A DNA stretch of 9,024 nt from Pseudomonadota bacterium (GTDB taxonomy: Bacteria > Pseudomonadota > Alphaproteobacteria > Ferrovibrionales > Ferrovibrionaceae): NCBI GenBank assembly GCA_023433835.1, contig JAEYTW010000362.1, forward strand, positions 1 to 9,024, in the 5' to 3' direction. Below, one piece after another: positions 1 to 7,400 of the stretch. Every line of letters begins with the position of its first letter. The first letter of the stretch is position 1. A program made the translations under genes and the position numbers. Under the pieces are notes generated by a model. The model did no database searches. It saw nothing but the letters and a program-made list of their open reading frames with translations, and was not told where the DNA came from.

Positions 1-192
1 CTCCAGGACCGGGCACCCCCTTGCGCCGATTCCGTCGCTCCGGGCGAAGCGAAGCGGAGACCCGGAGCCCAGGGCAAGGGCGTCGCAAGACGATCGGAGC
101 CGTCCTCCAGGACCGGGCACCCCCTTGCGCCGATTCCGTCGCTCCGGGCGAAGCGAAGCGGAGACCCGGAGCCCAGGGCAAGGGCGTCGCAA
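1..192. repeat. Two tandem copies of an 88-bp palindromic repeat
   Basis: Positions 1-88 and 105-192 are identical base for base; the period is 104 bp and a 16-bp spacer (89-104) separates them. Each copy can fold. In copy 1 an inner stem pairs GCTCCGGG (37-44) with CCCGGAGC (61-68), and an outer stem pairs CCCTTGC (18-24) with GCAAGGG (74-80). Copy 2 has the same stems at 141-148/165-172 and 122-128/178-184. The spacer itself begins GACG and ends CGTC. Because the window opens exactly at a copy, more copies may lie to the left. An open frame runs through the array, but it is only the repeat read in a frame without stops. The structure fits an intergenic REP/BIME-like element; its function is unknown. 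Confidence 0.85.
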
Positions 193-212
193 CCGGCGCG
201 GCGCTTAACCTG

Positions 213-234
213 AATACCCGCTTTCGCGGGTACG
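213..234. repeat. Short REP-like hairpin upstream of the GIY-YIG gene
   Basis: TACCCGC (215-221) pairs perfectly with GCGGGTA (226-232) around a TTTC loop, giving a 7-bp GC-rich stem. The surrounding word, GAATACCCGCTTTCGCGGG followed by TACGACG, resembles the dispersed proteobacterial repeat of the form 'CCCGCTTTCGCGGGNATGACG'; this resemblance is from memory. It ends about 25 bases before the start codon of the next gene, so it would sit in that gene's leader if transcription starts further left. No T-run follows, so it is not a normal intrinsic terminator. Confidence 0.7.
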
Positions 235-257
235 ACGATTGAGCCTATGGTTGCCAT

Positions 258-545
258 ATGCGACCTTGCGTCTACATCCTCGCGAGCAAACGCAACGGAA
301 CGCTCTATGTCGGCGTGACGAGCGACCTGATGCGGCGGGTGTGGCAGCACAGGAGCGGTGCTGTCGAAAGCTTCACCAGGCAGCACGGCGTGCATCTCCT
401 GGTCCATGCCGAGTTCCACGACACGATGGAACACGCGATCCGCCGCGAGAAGCAAATCAAGCACTGGCGGCGCGCCTGGAAGCTCGAACTGATCGAGCGC
501 GGCAATCCCGCCTGGGCCGATCTCTCCGAGATCGGCATCCCCTGA
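258..545 (+). CDS. Small GIY-YIG domain protein (putative endonuclease, YhbQ/COG2827-like)
   Basis: This 95-residue protein is essentially a single GIY-YIG nuclease fold. The first motif is V-Y-I at residues 5-7 and the second is Y-V-G at 17-19. They are followed by the conserved arginines R26/R27 and H31, the glutamate E64 in 'REKQIK', and the family ending 'RGNPAWADL' at 81-89. The catalytic Tyr, Arg and Glu all appear present, so it looks intact. Related short stand-alone proteins are annotated as GIY-YIG nucleases or 'excinuclease ABC C-like' and mostly lack an established role; DNA cleavage or repair is inferred from the fold. The ATG at 258 fits the domain start, but I see no good Shine-Dalgarno sequence and no clear promoter. 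It lies directly after two kinds of palindromic repeat and ends at the shared terminator. It belongs to a short-gene class often found in accessory spots. Confidence 0.88.
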   Translation: MRPCVYILASKRNGTLYVGVTSDLMRRVWQHRSGAVESFTRQHGVHLLVHAEFHDTMEHAIRREKQIKHWRRAWKLELIERGNPAWADLSEIGIP

Positions 546-551
546 CCATGG

Positions 552-583
552 AAAAGGCCCCGCCGTTGCCGGCGGGGCCTTTT
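552..583. terminator. Bidirectional intrinsic terminator between convergent genes
   Basis: A perfect 13-bp inverted repeat, AAAAGGCCCCGCC (552-564) with GGCGGGGCCTTTT (571-583), has a 6-base loop. The GC-rich stem is flanked by an A-run on the left and a T-run on the right, so it reads as a terminator on both strands. It lies in the 51-bp gap between the stop codons of the GIY-YIG gene (545) and the chemoreceptor gene (597) and should end both transcripts. Confidence 0.93.
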
Positions 584-596
584 GTCGTCAGTAACC

Positions 597-2789
597 TCAG
601 GCTTCGCGGATCTGGGTGATGAAACGGTCGACCTGGGTGCGCAGGGCTTCGGCCTGGCGCGACAGTTCGGACGAGGCGTTCAGCACCTGGCCCGCCGCAT
701 GGCCGGCCTCGCCGGCCGAGCGGTTGACGTTGGAGGCGCTTTCCGAGGCGGCCTTGGTGCCGGAAGCCGCTTCCTCGACGTTGCGGGCGATCTCGCGGGT
801 CGCGGCCCCCTGCTGTTCGACGGCGGCGGCGACCGAACCCGAGATCTCGTTGATCTGCTGGATGATCTCGCCGATGCCGTGGATGGCCGAGACGGCTTCC
901 TGGGTCGCGCCCTGGACACCCGAGATCTGCTGGCCGATCTCCTCGGTCGCCTTCGACGTCTGATTGGCCAGGTTCTTGACCTCCGAGGCCACGACCGCGA
1001 AACCCTTGCCGGCTTCGCCGGCGCGCGCCGCCTCGATGGTGGCGTTGAGCGCCAACAGGTTGGTCTGGCCGGCGATCGAGTTGATCAGGCCCACGACCTC
1101 GCCGATCTTGTCGGCAGCCGTAGCCAGGCCCTGGACGATCTCGTCGGTGCGGCGGGCCTGGTCGACCGCGGTCTGGGCGATGCGGGTGGCGTTGGCGACC
1201 TGGCTGGCGATCTCGTTGATCGACGCCGACAACTCCTCCGTGGCGGAAGCCACGGTCTGCACGTTCGACGCGGCCTGCTCGGTCGCCGAGGAGGCGGCCA
1301 GCGACTGCTTGGCGGTTTCCTCGGCGATGCCCGACATCGTGCCGGCGGTCGCCTGCATCTCGGTCGCGGCCGCGGCCACCGTGTCGACGACGCCGCCGAC
1401 CTGGGCGTGGAAGTCGTCGGCCAGGCGGCGCATCTCGTCCTTGCGGCGCACTTCCGCTTCCTCGCGCTGCCGGCTCTCGGCGGCGCTACGCTCGGCGGCG
1501 GCGCGGCGATCGGCATCCTCGGCCTCGCGCTGGCGGCGTTCCTCGGCCTGCTTGGCCTCGTCCTCCAGCCGGCGACGCTCGTCGGCGGCATCGCGCTCGC
1601 GCTGTTCCTGGGCGCGCTTCATCTCTTCCTGCTCGGCGCGCTGGCGTTCGGCCTCGGCGGCGAGGCGCTCGGCCTCGATCGCGTTCTGCTTGAACACTTC
1701 GACGGCCTGGGCCATCTGGCCGATCTCGTCGCGGTTCTCGCGGGCCGGCACCTCGATTTCCTTATTGCCGGCGGCCAGCTCGGTCATCGCCGAGGTCATC
1801 GCCTTGACCGGCCGGGTGATGCCGCGGGCGGTGAGGAAGGCGAGCAGCAGGGCCAGCACGACCGCCGCCGCCGAGACGCCGATGGTCAGGGTCTGGGCCT
1901 CGGTCGCCGCGTCGTTGGTGGCGACCAGGATGGCGCCGAGGCGCTGCAGCTGCTCATAGGCGATGGCGTTGGTCTGCTCGGCCAGCGCGACCGACTGCTT
2001 GCCGTCGACGTCGAGCGAGCGCTTGGCGACGTCGCCCAGGATGCCGGCGGCCTCCTTGAAAGCGGCCTGGTAGCGGGGCCAGTATTCGCGGATCTCGTCG
2101 AAGATCCAGCGCGCTTCCGACGGCACTTCCTGCAGTTCCAGCGTGACCATCCAGTCGGCCATGGTCGACAGCTCGATTTCGGAATCGGCCATCAGCGAAT
2201 CGTCGGGGGTCAGCAGGAAGCGGGTCGCGAACAGCTGGGCCTTGAGCAGGTGGCCCTGGGCGGTGCCGGCGATGGCGGCGATCTGGAACTGGCCGACCGA
2301 CGACATGGTCGAGACCAGCGCGGCGAAATCCTGCATCAGGATCTTGGCGGCCGAGCCCATGTTCTCGGTGACGACCACTTCCTGGCGTTCGCGCAGCTTG
2401 ACGATCTCGCTGACGCCGAGGCGGAACTTCTCGACCTGGCCGAGCAGATCCTCGAGCTTGGCGCGTTCCTCGGGGTTTTCGGTCAGGCCGGCCACGGCCT
2501 CGAGGTTGGAGCGGGCCTTGTTGAAGGCTTCGTCCATCTTCGGCTTGGCGGTCTGGTCGGCATAGAAGATGAAGAGGCGCAGCAGGCGCCGCAGCTCGGC
2601 CACCTGGGCGTTGGTCTGGTCGATCAACAGCGTGTTCTGCGCCACGCGGTCATATTCCGCCAGGCGCTGCTGCTGCTCCTTCTGGGAGTAGACGGCCATC
2701 AGCGAGATCGCGATCAGTGCGGCCACCACCAGCACGAACCCGACGCCGATCCGGATACCGATCCGGAACTGGCCCATGAACTTGTCCAT
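597..2789 (-). CDS. Methyl-accepting chemotaxis protein, HAMP-containing transmembrane receptor
   Basis: This 730-residue chemoreceptor should sense a ligand outside the inner membrane and control CheA/CheW in the cytoplasm. Membrane segments lie at about 12-33 and 301-321 and enclose a roughly 265-residue periplasmic region that looks all-helical. Its size suits a helical bimodular (HBM) or tandem four-helix sensor rather than Cache. A HAMP domain follows (about 322-374, 'ITRPVKAMTSAM...DEIGQM'). A charged Glu/Arg/Ala-rich helix of about 85 residues (371-455) then leads into the signalling domain (456-728). The hairpin tip at about 567-605 is canonical ('INSIAGQTNLLALNATIEAA', then GFAVVASEVKNLA). 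The C-terminus, ITQIREA, has no CheR-binding pentapeptide. The ATG at 2789 is supported by a strong upstream GGGGAGGGGGAG and by placing TM1 correctly. No other chemotaxis gene is in the window, so it is an orphan receptor locus. The ligand cannot be told. Confidence 0.96.
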   Translation of the reverse strand: MDKFMGQFRIGIRIGVGFVLVVAALIAISLMAVYSQKEQQQRLAEYDRVAQNTLLIDQTNAQVAELRRLLRLFIFYADQTAKPKMDEAFNKARSNLEAVAGLTENPEERAKLEDLLGQVEKFRLGVSEIVKLRERQEVVVTENMGSAAKILMQDFAALVSTMSSVGQFQIAAIAGTAQGHLLKAQLFATRFLLTPDDSLMADSEIELSTMADWMVTLELQEVPSEARWIFDEIREYWPRYQAAFKEAAGILGDVAKRSLDVDGKQSVALAEQTNAIAYEQLQRLGAILVATNDAATEAQTLTIGVSAAAVVLALLLAFLTARGITRPVKAMTSAMTELAAGNKEIEVPARENRDEIGQMAQAVEVFKQNAIEAERLAAEAERQRAEQEEMKRAQEQRERDAADERRRLEDEAKQAEERRQREAEDADRRAAAERSAAESRQREEAEVRRKDEMRRLADDFHAQVGGVVDTVAAAATEMQATAGTMSGIAEETAKQSLAASSATEQAASNVQTVASATEELSASINEIASQVANATRIAQTAVDQARRTDEIVQGLATAADKIGEVVGLINSIAGQTNLLALNATIEAARAGEAGKGFAVVASEVKNLANQTSKATEEIGQQISGVQGATQEAVSAIHGIGEIIQQINEISGSVAAAVEQQGAATREIARNVEEAASGTKAASESASNVNRSAGEAGHAAGQVLNASSELSRQAEALRTQVDRFITQIREA

Positions 2790-2794
2790 CAGAC

Positions 2795-2807
2795 GCTCCC
2801 CCTCCCC
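2795..2807 (-). promoter_or_regulatory. Strong ribosome binding site of the chemoreceptor gene
   Basis: Read on the minus strand the bases are GGGGAGGGGGAGC, ending 5 bases before the ATG at 2789. The purine-rich run fixes this start codon over other in-frame possibilities. Confidence 0.75.
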
Positions 2808-2882
2808 AACCCCACAGCTTCTTGTGAGACCGAAAACCTGACATCACGATAGCGCGGATGAGCGCTAACCCTCTCGGCGGCG

Positions 2883-2910
2883 AGTATAGCCAGTGTTACG
2901 CGTTGGTGAA
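2883..2910 (-). promoter_or_regulatory. Candidate sigma70-type promoter of the chemoreceptor gene
   Basis: On the minus strand a TATACT -10 box (2883-2888; 5 of 6 to TATAAT) lies 16 bp downstream of TTCACC (2905-2910; 4 of 6 to TTGACA). Transcription would begin near 2876 and give a leader of almost 90 bases. It is the best such pair I see in the 2790-3021 gap. Chemotaxis genes can use other sigma factors, and I found no convincing sigma28 site. Confidence 0.45.
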
Positions 2911-2938
2911 GGCCCGAAGCGACAGACGTGCAAAGTTT

Positions 2939-2957
2939 ATTGCGCTGAATACGCAAT
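2939..2957. promoter_or_regulatory. Small dyad upstream of the chemoreceptor promoter
   Basis: ATTGCG (2939-2944) and CGCAAT (2952-2957) form a perfect inverted repeat around 7 bases, about 30 bp upstream of the proposed -35 box. It could be a regulator binding site, but a 6-bp dyad in an AT-richer gap can arise by chance. Confidence 0.25.
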
Positions 2958-2965
2958 CAACATCC

Positions 2966-2990
2966 GAAAAATTACCGATAAAACTTTATC
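2966..2990 (-). terminator. Weak terminator-like dyad after the efflux operon
   Basis: GATAAA (2977-2982) and TTTATC (2985-2990) form an AT-rich inverted repeat with almost no loop. On the minus strand it is followed by GGTAATTTTT. It lies about 30 bases past the stop codon of the outer-membrane factor gene and is the only candidate I see for ending the efflux transcript. The stem is weak, so termination here may be leaky or factor-dependent. Confidence 0.25.
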
Positions 2991-3021
2991 TGATTTCCGC
3001 CGTTAATACAGAACTGGCAAC

Positions 3022-4485
3022 TTACCGGCGTTCGATGGAATCCAGCCCAACCCACTGTTGATCCTGCAACTGCCAGCCGCCGCCCAGCGCCTGGTAGAGC
3101 TGGACCAGCGCGGTGTAGCGCTGGCCCTCGAGCTGGGCCAGCGTGTTCTGCGCGGGGAACAGCTGCTCCTCCCATTGCAGGACTTCGTAGTAGTTGGCCA
3201 GGCCGCCGACATAGCGGTCGGTGGCAAGCTTGACGGCGCGCTGCAGCGCGGCGACGGCGCGGGCCTGCTCGACGCGCGCCTGCTCGATCTTCTCGCGCGC
3301 CACCAGGGCGTTGGCGACCTCGCGGAAGGCGGTGAGGATCGACTGCTCGTAGGTCAGCCGCGCCTGCTCCCACTGCGCCTTGGCGTAGGCGAGCTGGGCG
3401 TCGAGCTGGCCGCCGGTGAAGATCGGCCCGGTCAGCCCGGCGCTGGCGCCCCACATGTTGCCGTCGCCGTTGAGCAGCTTGGACACCTGCGGGCTGATGA
3501 CACCGAGCAGGCCGGTCAGGCTGATCGACGGATAGTAGCTGGCCTGGGCCACGCCCACCTGGGCATTGGCGGCGCGCATCGTCTGCTCGGCCTGGCGCAG
3601 GTCGGGGCGGCGCTCGAGCAGGTCGGCAGGCAGGCCCGCCGGCACGAAGACCGGCCAGGTCTGCTGCATCAGGGACTTGCCGCGCGGAATGCCGCCGGGC
3701 GGGCGGCCCAGCAGCACGCTGAGGCCGTTTTCGGTCTGGGCGATCTGCTGCTCGAGCGTCGGGATGCGGGCGGCGACGGCGGCGAGGTTGGCCGCGGCCG
3801 AGGTCGTCTCCAGTTCGGAGGCGATGCCGCCGAGCAGGCGGCGCTCGAACAGCGCCAGGGTCTCGCGGTAGGTCTTGACCGTGTCATGGGCGATCTGGAG
3901 TTCCAGATCGAGCTCGATCAGCGAGAAATAGGTCGAGGCGATCGAGCCGACCAGCGAGAGCAGCACGCCCCGCCTGGCTTCCTCGGTCGCGAGCAGCTGG
4001 GCGCGCGCCGCTTCGTTCGACCGCCGGATGCGGCCCCACAGGTCGATTTCCCAGCTGGCGCTGGTCTGCAGCAGGAAGGTGTTCGACGCGCTGGTCACGC
4101 TGGGCGCCGGCGAGCCGAGCGACGAGCGCTGGCCGCGGCCGGCGGCCGCGTCATAGCCGACCTGGGGATAGAGCGCGGCCTCGGAAATGCCGAGCTGGGC
4201 GCGCGCCTGCTCGATCCGCGTCACGGCGATGCGGACATCGTAGTTCGAGCCGACCGCCGTCTTGATCAGGCCCTGCAGCACCGGATCGTCGAAGACTTCC
4301 CACCACGGCAGGTTGGCGATCGAATCGGCCGAGGGCGTGGGCACGACCGGCTGGTCGCGATAGGTCGGCTGGCTCGGCAGGGTGTCGGGGCGCTTGTAAT
4401 CCGGGCCGACGTCGAACAGCGTGATGCAGCCCGACAGCGCGAACGCCGCGGCGCCGAGCGTGAGGGTACGGGCGACGGGCGCCAT
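3022..4485 (-). CDS. Outer-membrane factor lipoprotein of an RND efflux system (NodT/OprM family)
   Basis: This is the TolC-like outer-membrane channel of the tripartite pump, 487 residues, a usual length for the family. A lipoprotein signal ends in LSGC with the acylated cysteine at C20. It is followed by the family hallmark GPDYKRP (27-33) and 'WWEVFDDPVLQGLI' (61-74). The two structural repeats show 'WEIDLWGRIRR' (145-155) and 'LLERRPDLRQAE' (289-300), and the 'LGGGW' ending is at 467-471. These are typical of the OprM/NodT branch, which forms a trimeric barrel with a periplasmic helical tunnel. The start ATG at 4485 shares its A with the stop codon of the pump gene (TGATG), and a Shine-Dalgarno sequence lies inside the pump's last codons, so translation is probably coupled. 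It is the last gene of the operon. Nothing looks broken. Confidence 0.96.
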   Translation of the reverse strand: MAPVARTLTLGAAAFALSGCITLFDVGPDYKRPDTLPSQPTYRDQPVVPTPSADSIANLPWWEVFDDPVLQGLIKTAVGSNYDVRIAVTRIEQARAQLGISEAALYPQVGYDAAAGRGQRSSLGSPAPSVTSASNTFLLQTSASWEIDLWGRIRRSNEAARAQLLATEEARRGVLLSLVGSIASTYFSLIELDLELQIAHDTVKTYRETLALFERRLLGGIASELETTSAAANLAAVAARIPTLEQQIAQTENGLSVLLGRPPGGIPRGKSLMQQTWPVFVPAGLPADLLERRPDLRQAEQTMRAANAQVGVAQASYYPSISLTGLLGVISPQVSKLLNGDGNMWGASAGLTGPIFTGGQLDAQLAYAKAQWEQARLTYEQSILTAFREVANALVAREKIEQARVEQARAVAALQRAVKLATDRYVGGLANYYEVLQWEEQLFPAQNTLAQLEGQRYTALVQLYQALGGGWQLQDQQWVGLDSIERR

Positions 4486-7400
4486 CAGTCGTGCCCTCCC
4501 TGCGCGACGGGCCCCTGGCCGCCGGCCTCCTCGTGATGCCGCGAGCGGCGGCGGACCCGGAACAGCGCCATGATCATCGTGAACGACACCGGCACCAGGA
4601 AGACTGCGATCAAGGTCGAGCCGAGCATGCCGCCGATCACCGCCGTGCCGAGGATCCGGCGCGAGACCGAGCCCGCGCCCGAGGCGATGGCGAGCGGCAC
4701 GGTGCCGAGGATGAAGGCGAAGGCGGTCATCAGGATGGGCCGCAGGCGCAGCCGCGCGCCCTCGAGCGCGGCATCGACCAGATCGGCGCCCTCGTCGTAT
4801 TTCATCTTGGCGAATTCGACGATCAGGATCGCGTTCTTAGCCGACAGGCCGATCAGCATGACCAGGCCGATCTGGGCGTAGACGTTGTTCTCCATGCTGC
4901 GCAGCATCAGCGCGGCGAAGGCGCCGAGCACCGCGACCGGCAGGGTCAGCAGCACCGCGAAGGGCAAGGCCCAGCTTTCGTACTGCGCCGCCATGATCAG
5001 GAAGACGAACAGCAGCGACAGCCCGAAGATCACCGAGGCGGGAATGCCCTTGCGCGCCACGTCCTGCTGATAGGCCATGCCGTACCAGCCGTAGCCCATG
5101 TCCTTGGGCAGCACCTGCTTGGAGACTTCCTCCAGCGCATCCATCACCTGGTCGGACGAATAGCCGGCCGCGGCACCGCCGGTCAGCTCGATCGAGCGGT
5201 ATTCATTGAAGCGAGTGGTGAACTCGGGGCCGTAGATGCGCCGCGTCGACACCAGCGCCGACAGCGGCACCGGCTCGCCCTTCATATTCTTGACGTAATA
5301 GCGGCCGAGCTGGCTTTCGTCGGTGCGGAAGGAGCCGTCGGCCTGGACATAGACCTGCCAGGTGCGGCCGAAGCGGTTGAACAGGTTGACGTAGAGGCCG
5401 CCCATGAAGGCGCGCATGGTCTGGTAGACTTCGCCGAGGTTGATGCCCTGCTTGGTCACCTTGTCGCGGTCAACGTCGACATAGACCTGCGGCACCTTCG
5501 GATTGAAGGTCGTGAAGATCTGGCCGACCTCGGGGCGCTTGCGCGCCTCCTCCATCACCTTCATCGCATTCTCGAACAGATAGTCGACGGTGTTGCCGGC
5601 GCGGTCCTGGATCAAGAGCGAGAAGCCGCCGGCCTGGCCGACGCCGGGAATGGCCGGCGGCTCGAAGGCCACGACCTGGGCGTCGGGAAAATGGGCGAAG
5701 GCGACGTTGATCTGCTTGGCGATGGTCTGGGCCTCGAGCAGGATGCCCGGACGCTCCTCCCACGGCTTCAGCACGACGGCGAGGAAACCCGTATAGGTCG
5801 CGCGGGTCTGGGTCAGCAGCGAGAAGCCCATGACCGAGGTGACCATGTCGACACCGGGCATCTTCTTGACGGTGTCCTCGACCTTGGTGAAGACCTCCTG
5901 CGTCCGCTGCAGCGAGGCCGAGGTCGGCAGCTGCACGTTCATGAACAGATAACCCTGATCCTCGTCCGGCACGAAGCCGGTGGCCACCCGGCTGCCCAGC
6001 ACGCCGGCCAGGGCCGAGACGCCGATCAGCAGGATGATCGAGATCAACACCTTGCGGACCAGGAAATGGCTGACCCGGACATAGCCGTTGGTGGTGCGAT
6101 CGAACCCGCGGTTGAACACATCGAAGCCGCGGCCGAGCAACCCGCGGCCCTCCTTGCGCGGCTTCAGCAGGATCGAGCACAAGGCCGGCGACAAGGTCAG
6201 CGCGTTGAAGGCCGACAGCACGACCGAGATGGCGATGGCGCCGGCGAATTGCTGGTAGAGGCGGCCGGTGATGCCGGGGATGAAGGCCGTCGGCACGAAC
6301 ACCGCGGCCAGGATCAGCGCGATGGCCACGACCGGGCCCGTCACCTCCTCCATCGCCTTAAGGGTCGCCTCGCGCGGCGACAGGCCGTGGGCGATGTGAT
6401 GCTCGACCGCCTCGACCACCACGATCGCGTCGTCGACCACAAGGCCGATGGCCAGCACCAGGCCGAACAGCGACAGCGTGTTGATCGAGAAGCCGAGCGG
6501 AATGAAGAAGATGAACGTGCCGATCAGCGCGACCGGCACGGTCAGCAGCGGGATCAGCGTGGCGCGCCAGGATTGCAGGAAGATGAAGACGACGATGACG
6601 ACGAGGACGATGGCCTCGAACAGCGTCTTGACGATTTCGTCGATGCCGGCAGTGATGGCGAGCGTGGTGTCGAGCGATACCTTGTAGGCGACGTCGTCGG
6701 GGAAGCGTTCCGACAGCGCCTGCATCTGCTTCTCGATCTCGCGCGCGGCCTGGATCGCGTTGGTGCCGGGCAGCTGGGCGATGTTGAGAATGGCCGACGG
6801 CTCGCCGTTGAAGCGGCCGGCGACGTTGTAGGCGGCCGAGCCGAGCTCGACCCGGGCAACGTCGGAGACGCGCACGAACGAGCCGTCGGCATTGGCGCGC
6901 ACGACGATCTTGCCGAAATCGTCCTCGGTGACGAGGCGGCCCAGCGCGCGCACCGCATAGGTGAACTCCTGACCGGGCGGTGCCGGTTCGCCGCCGATCT
7001 GGCCCGAGGGGTTGGCGGTGTTCTGGTTCTCGATCGCGGTGGCGATCTCGTTGATGGTGATGCCGAGCTTGGCGAGCTGATCGGGATTGACCCACAGCCG
7101 CATCGCGTACTGGCCGTAGCCGAACACCGAGATCTGGCCGACGCCGTAGACGCGCGACAACGGGTCGGCCAGGTTGATGTAGGCGTAGTTGGCCAGAAAC
7201 AGCTGGTCGTAGGTGCGCTTGGGCGAATAGACCGAGATCAGCAACAGCGGCGAGGACGACGCCTTGCGGATGGTCAGTCCCTGCGCCTGCACCGACGAGG
7301 GCAGCTGGGCCATCGCGTTCTGCAGGCGGATGTTGGAATTGACCAGGTCGGTGTTCGGGTCGGTGGTCACGTCGAAGTCGACGCGCAGGGTCATCGACCC

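Noticed and set aside
1..192. The tandem repeats as a CRISPR array
   Set aside because: Units are 88 bp with a single 16-bp spacer, far from the 25-40 bp repeat and spacer sizes of CRISPR, and no cas gene is present.
21..242. A 73-residue plus-strand frame through the repeat array
   Set aside because: The frame is open only because the repeat unit lacks stops in it. The palindromic, tandem nature of the DNA explains it better than coding.
582..2852. A 756-residue open frame on the plus strand, antisense to the chemoreceptor gene
   Set aside because: It begins inside the terminator region and reads as a Gly/Leu/Asp/Arg-rich shadow of the chemoreceptor; no recognisable domain and no ribosome binding site.
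2858..3061. A 67-residue plus-strand frame across the intergenic region
   Set aside because: It runs over the end of the outer-membrane factor gene, has no ribosome binding site and resembles no family I know.
3058..4536. A 492-residue open frame on the plus strand, antisense to the outer-membrane factor gene
   Set aside because: It is a composition artefact opposite a gene with a lipobox and all NodT/OprM hallmarks.
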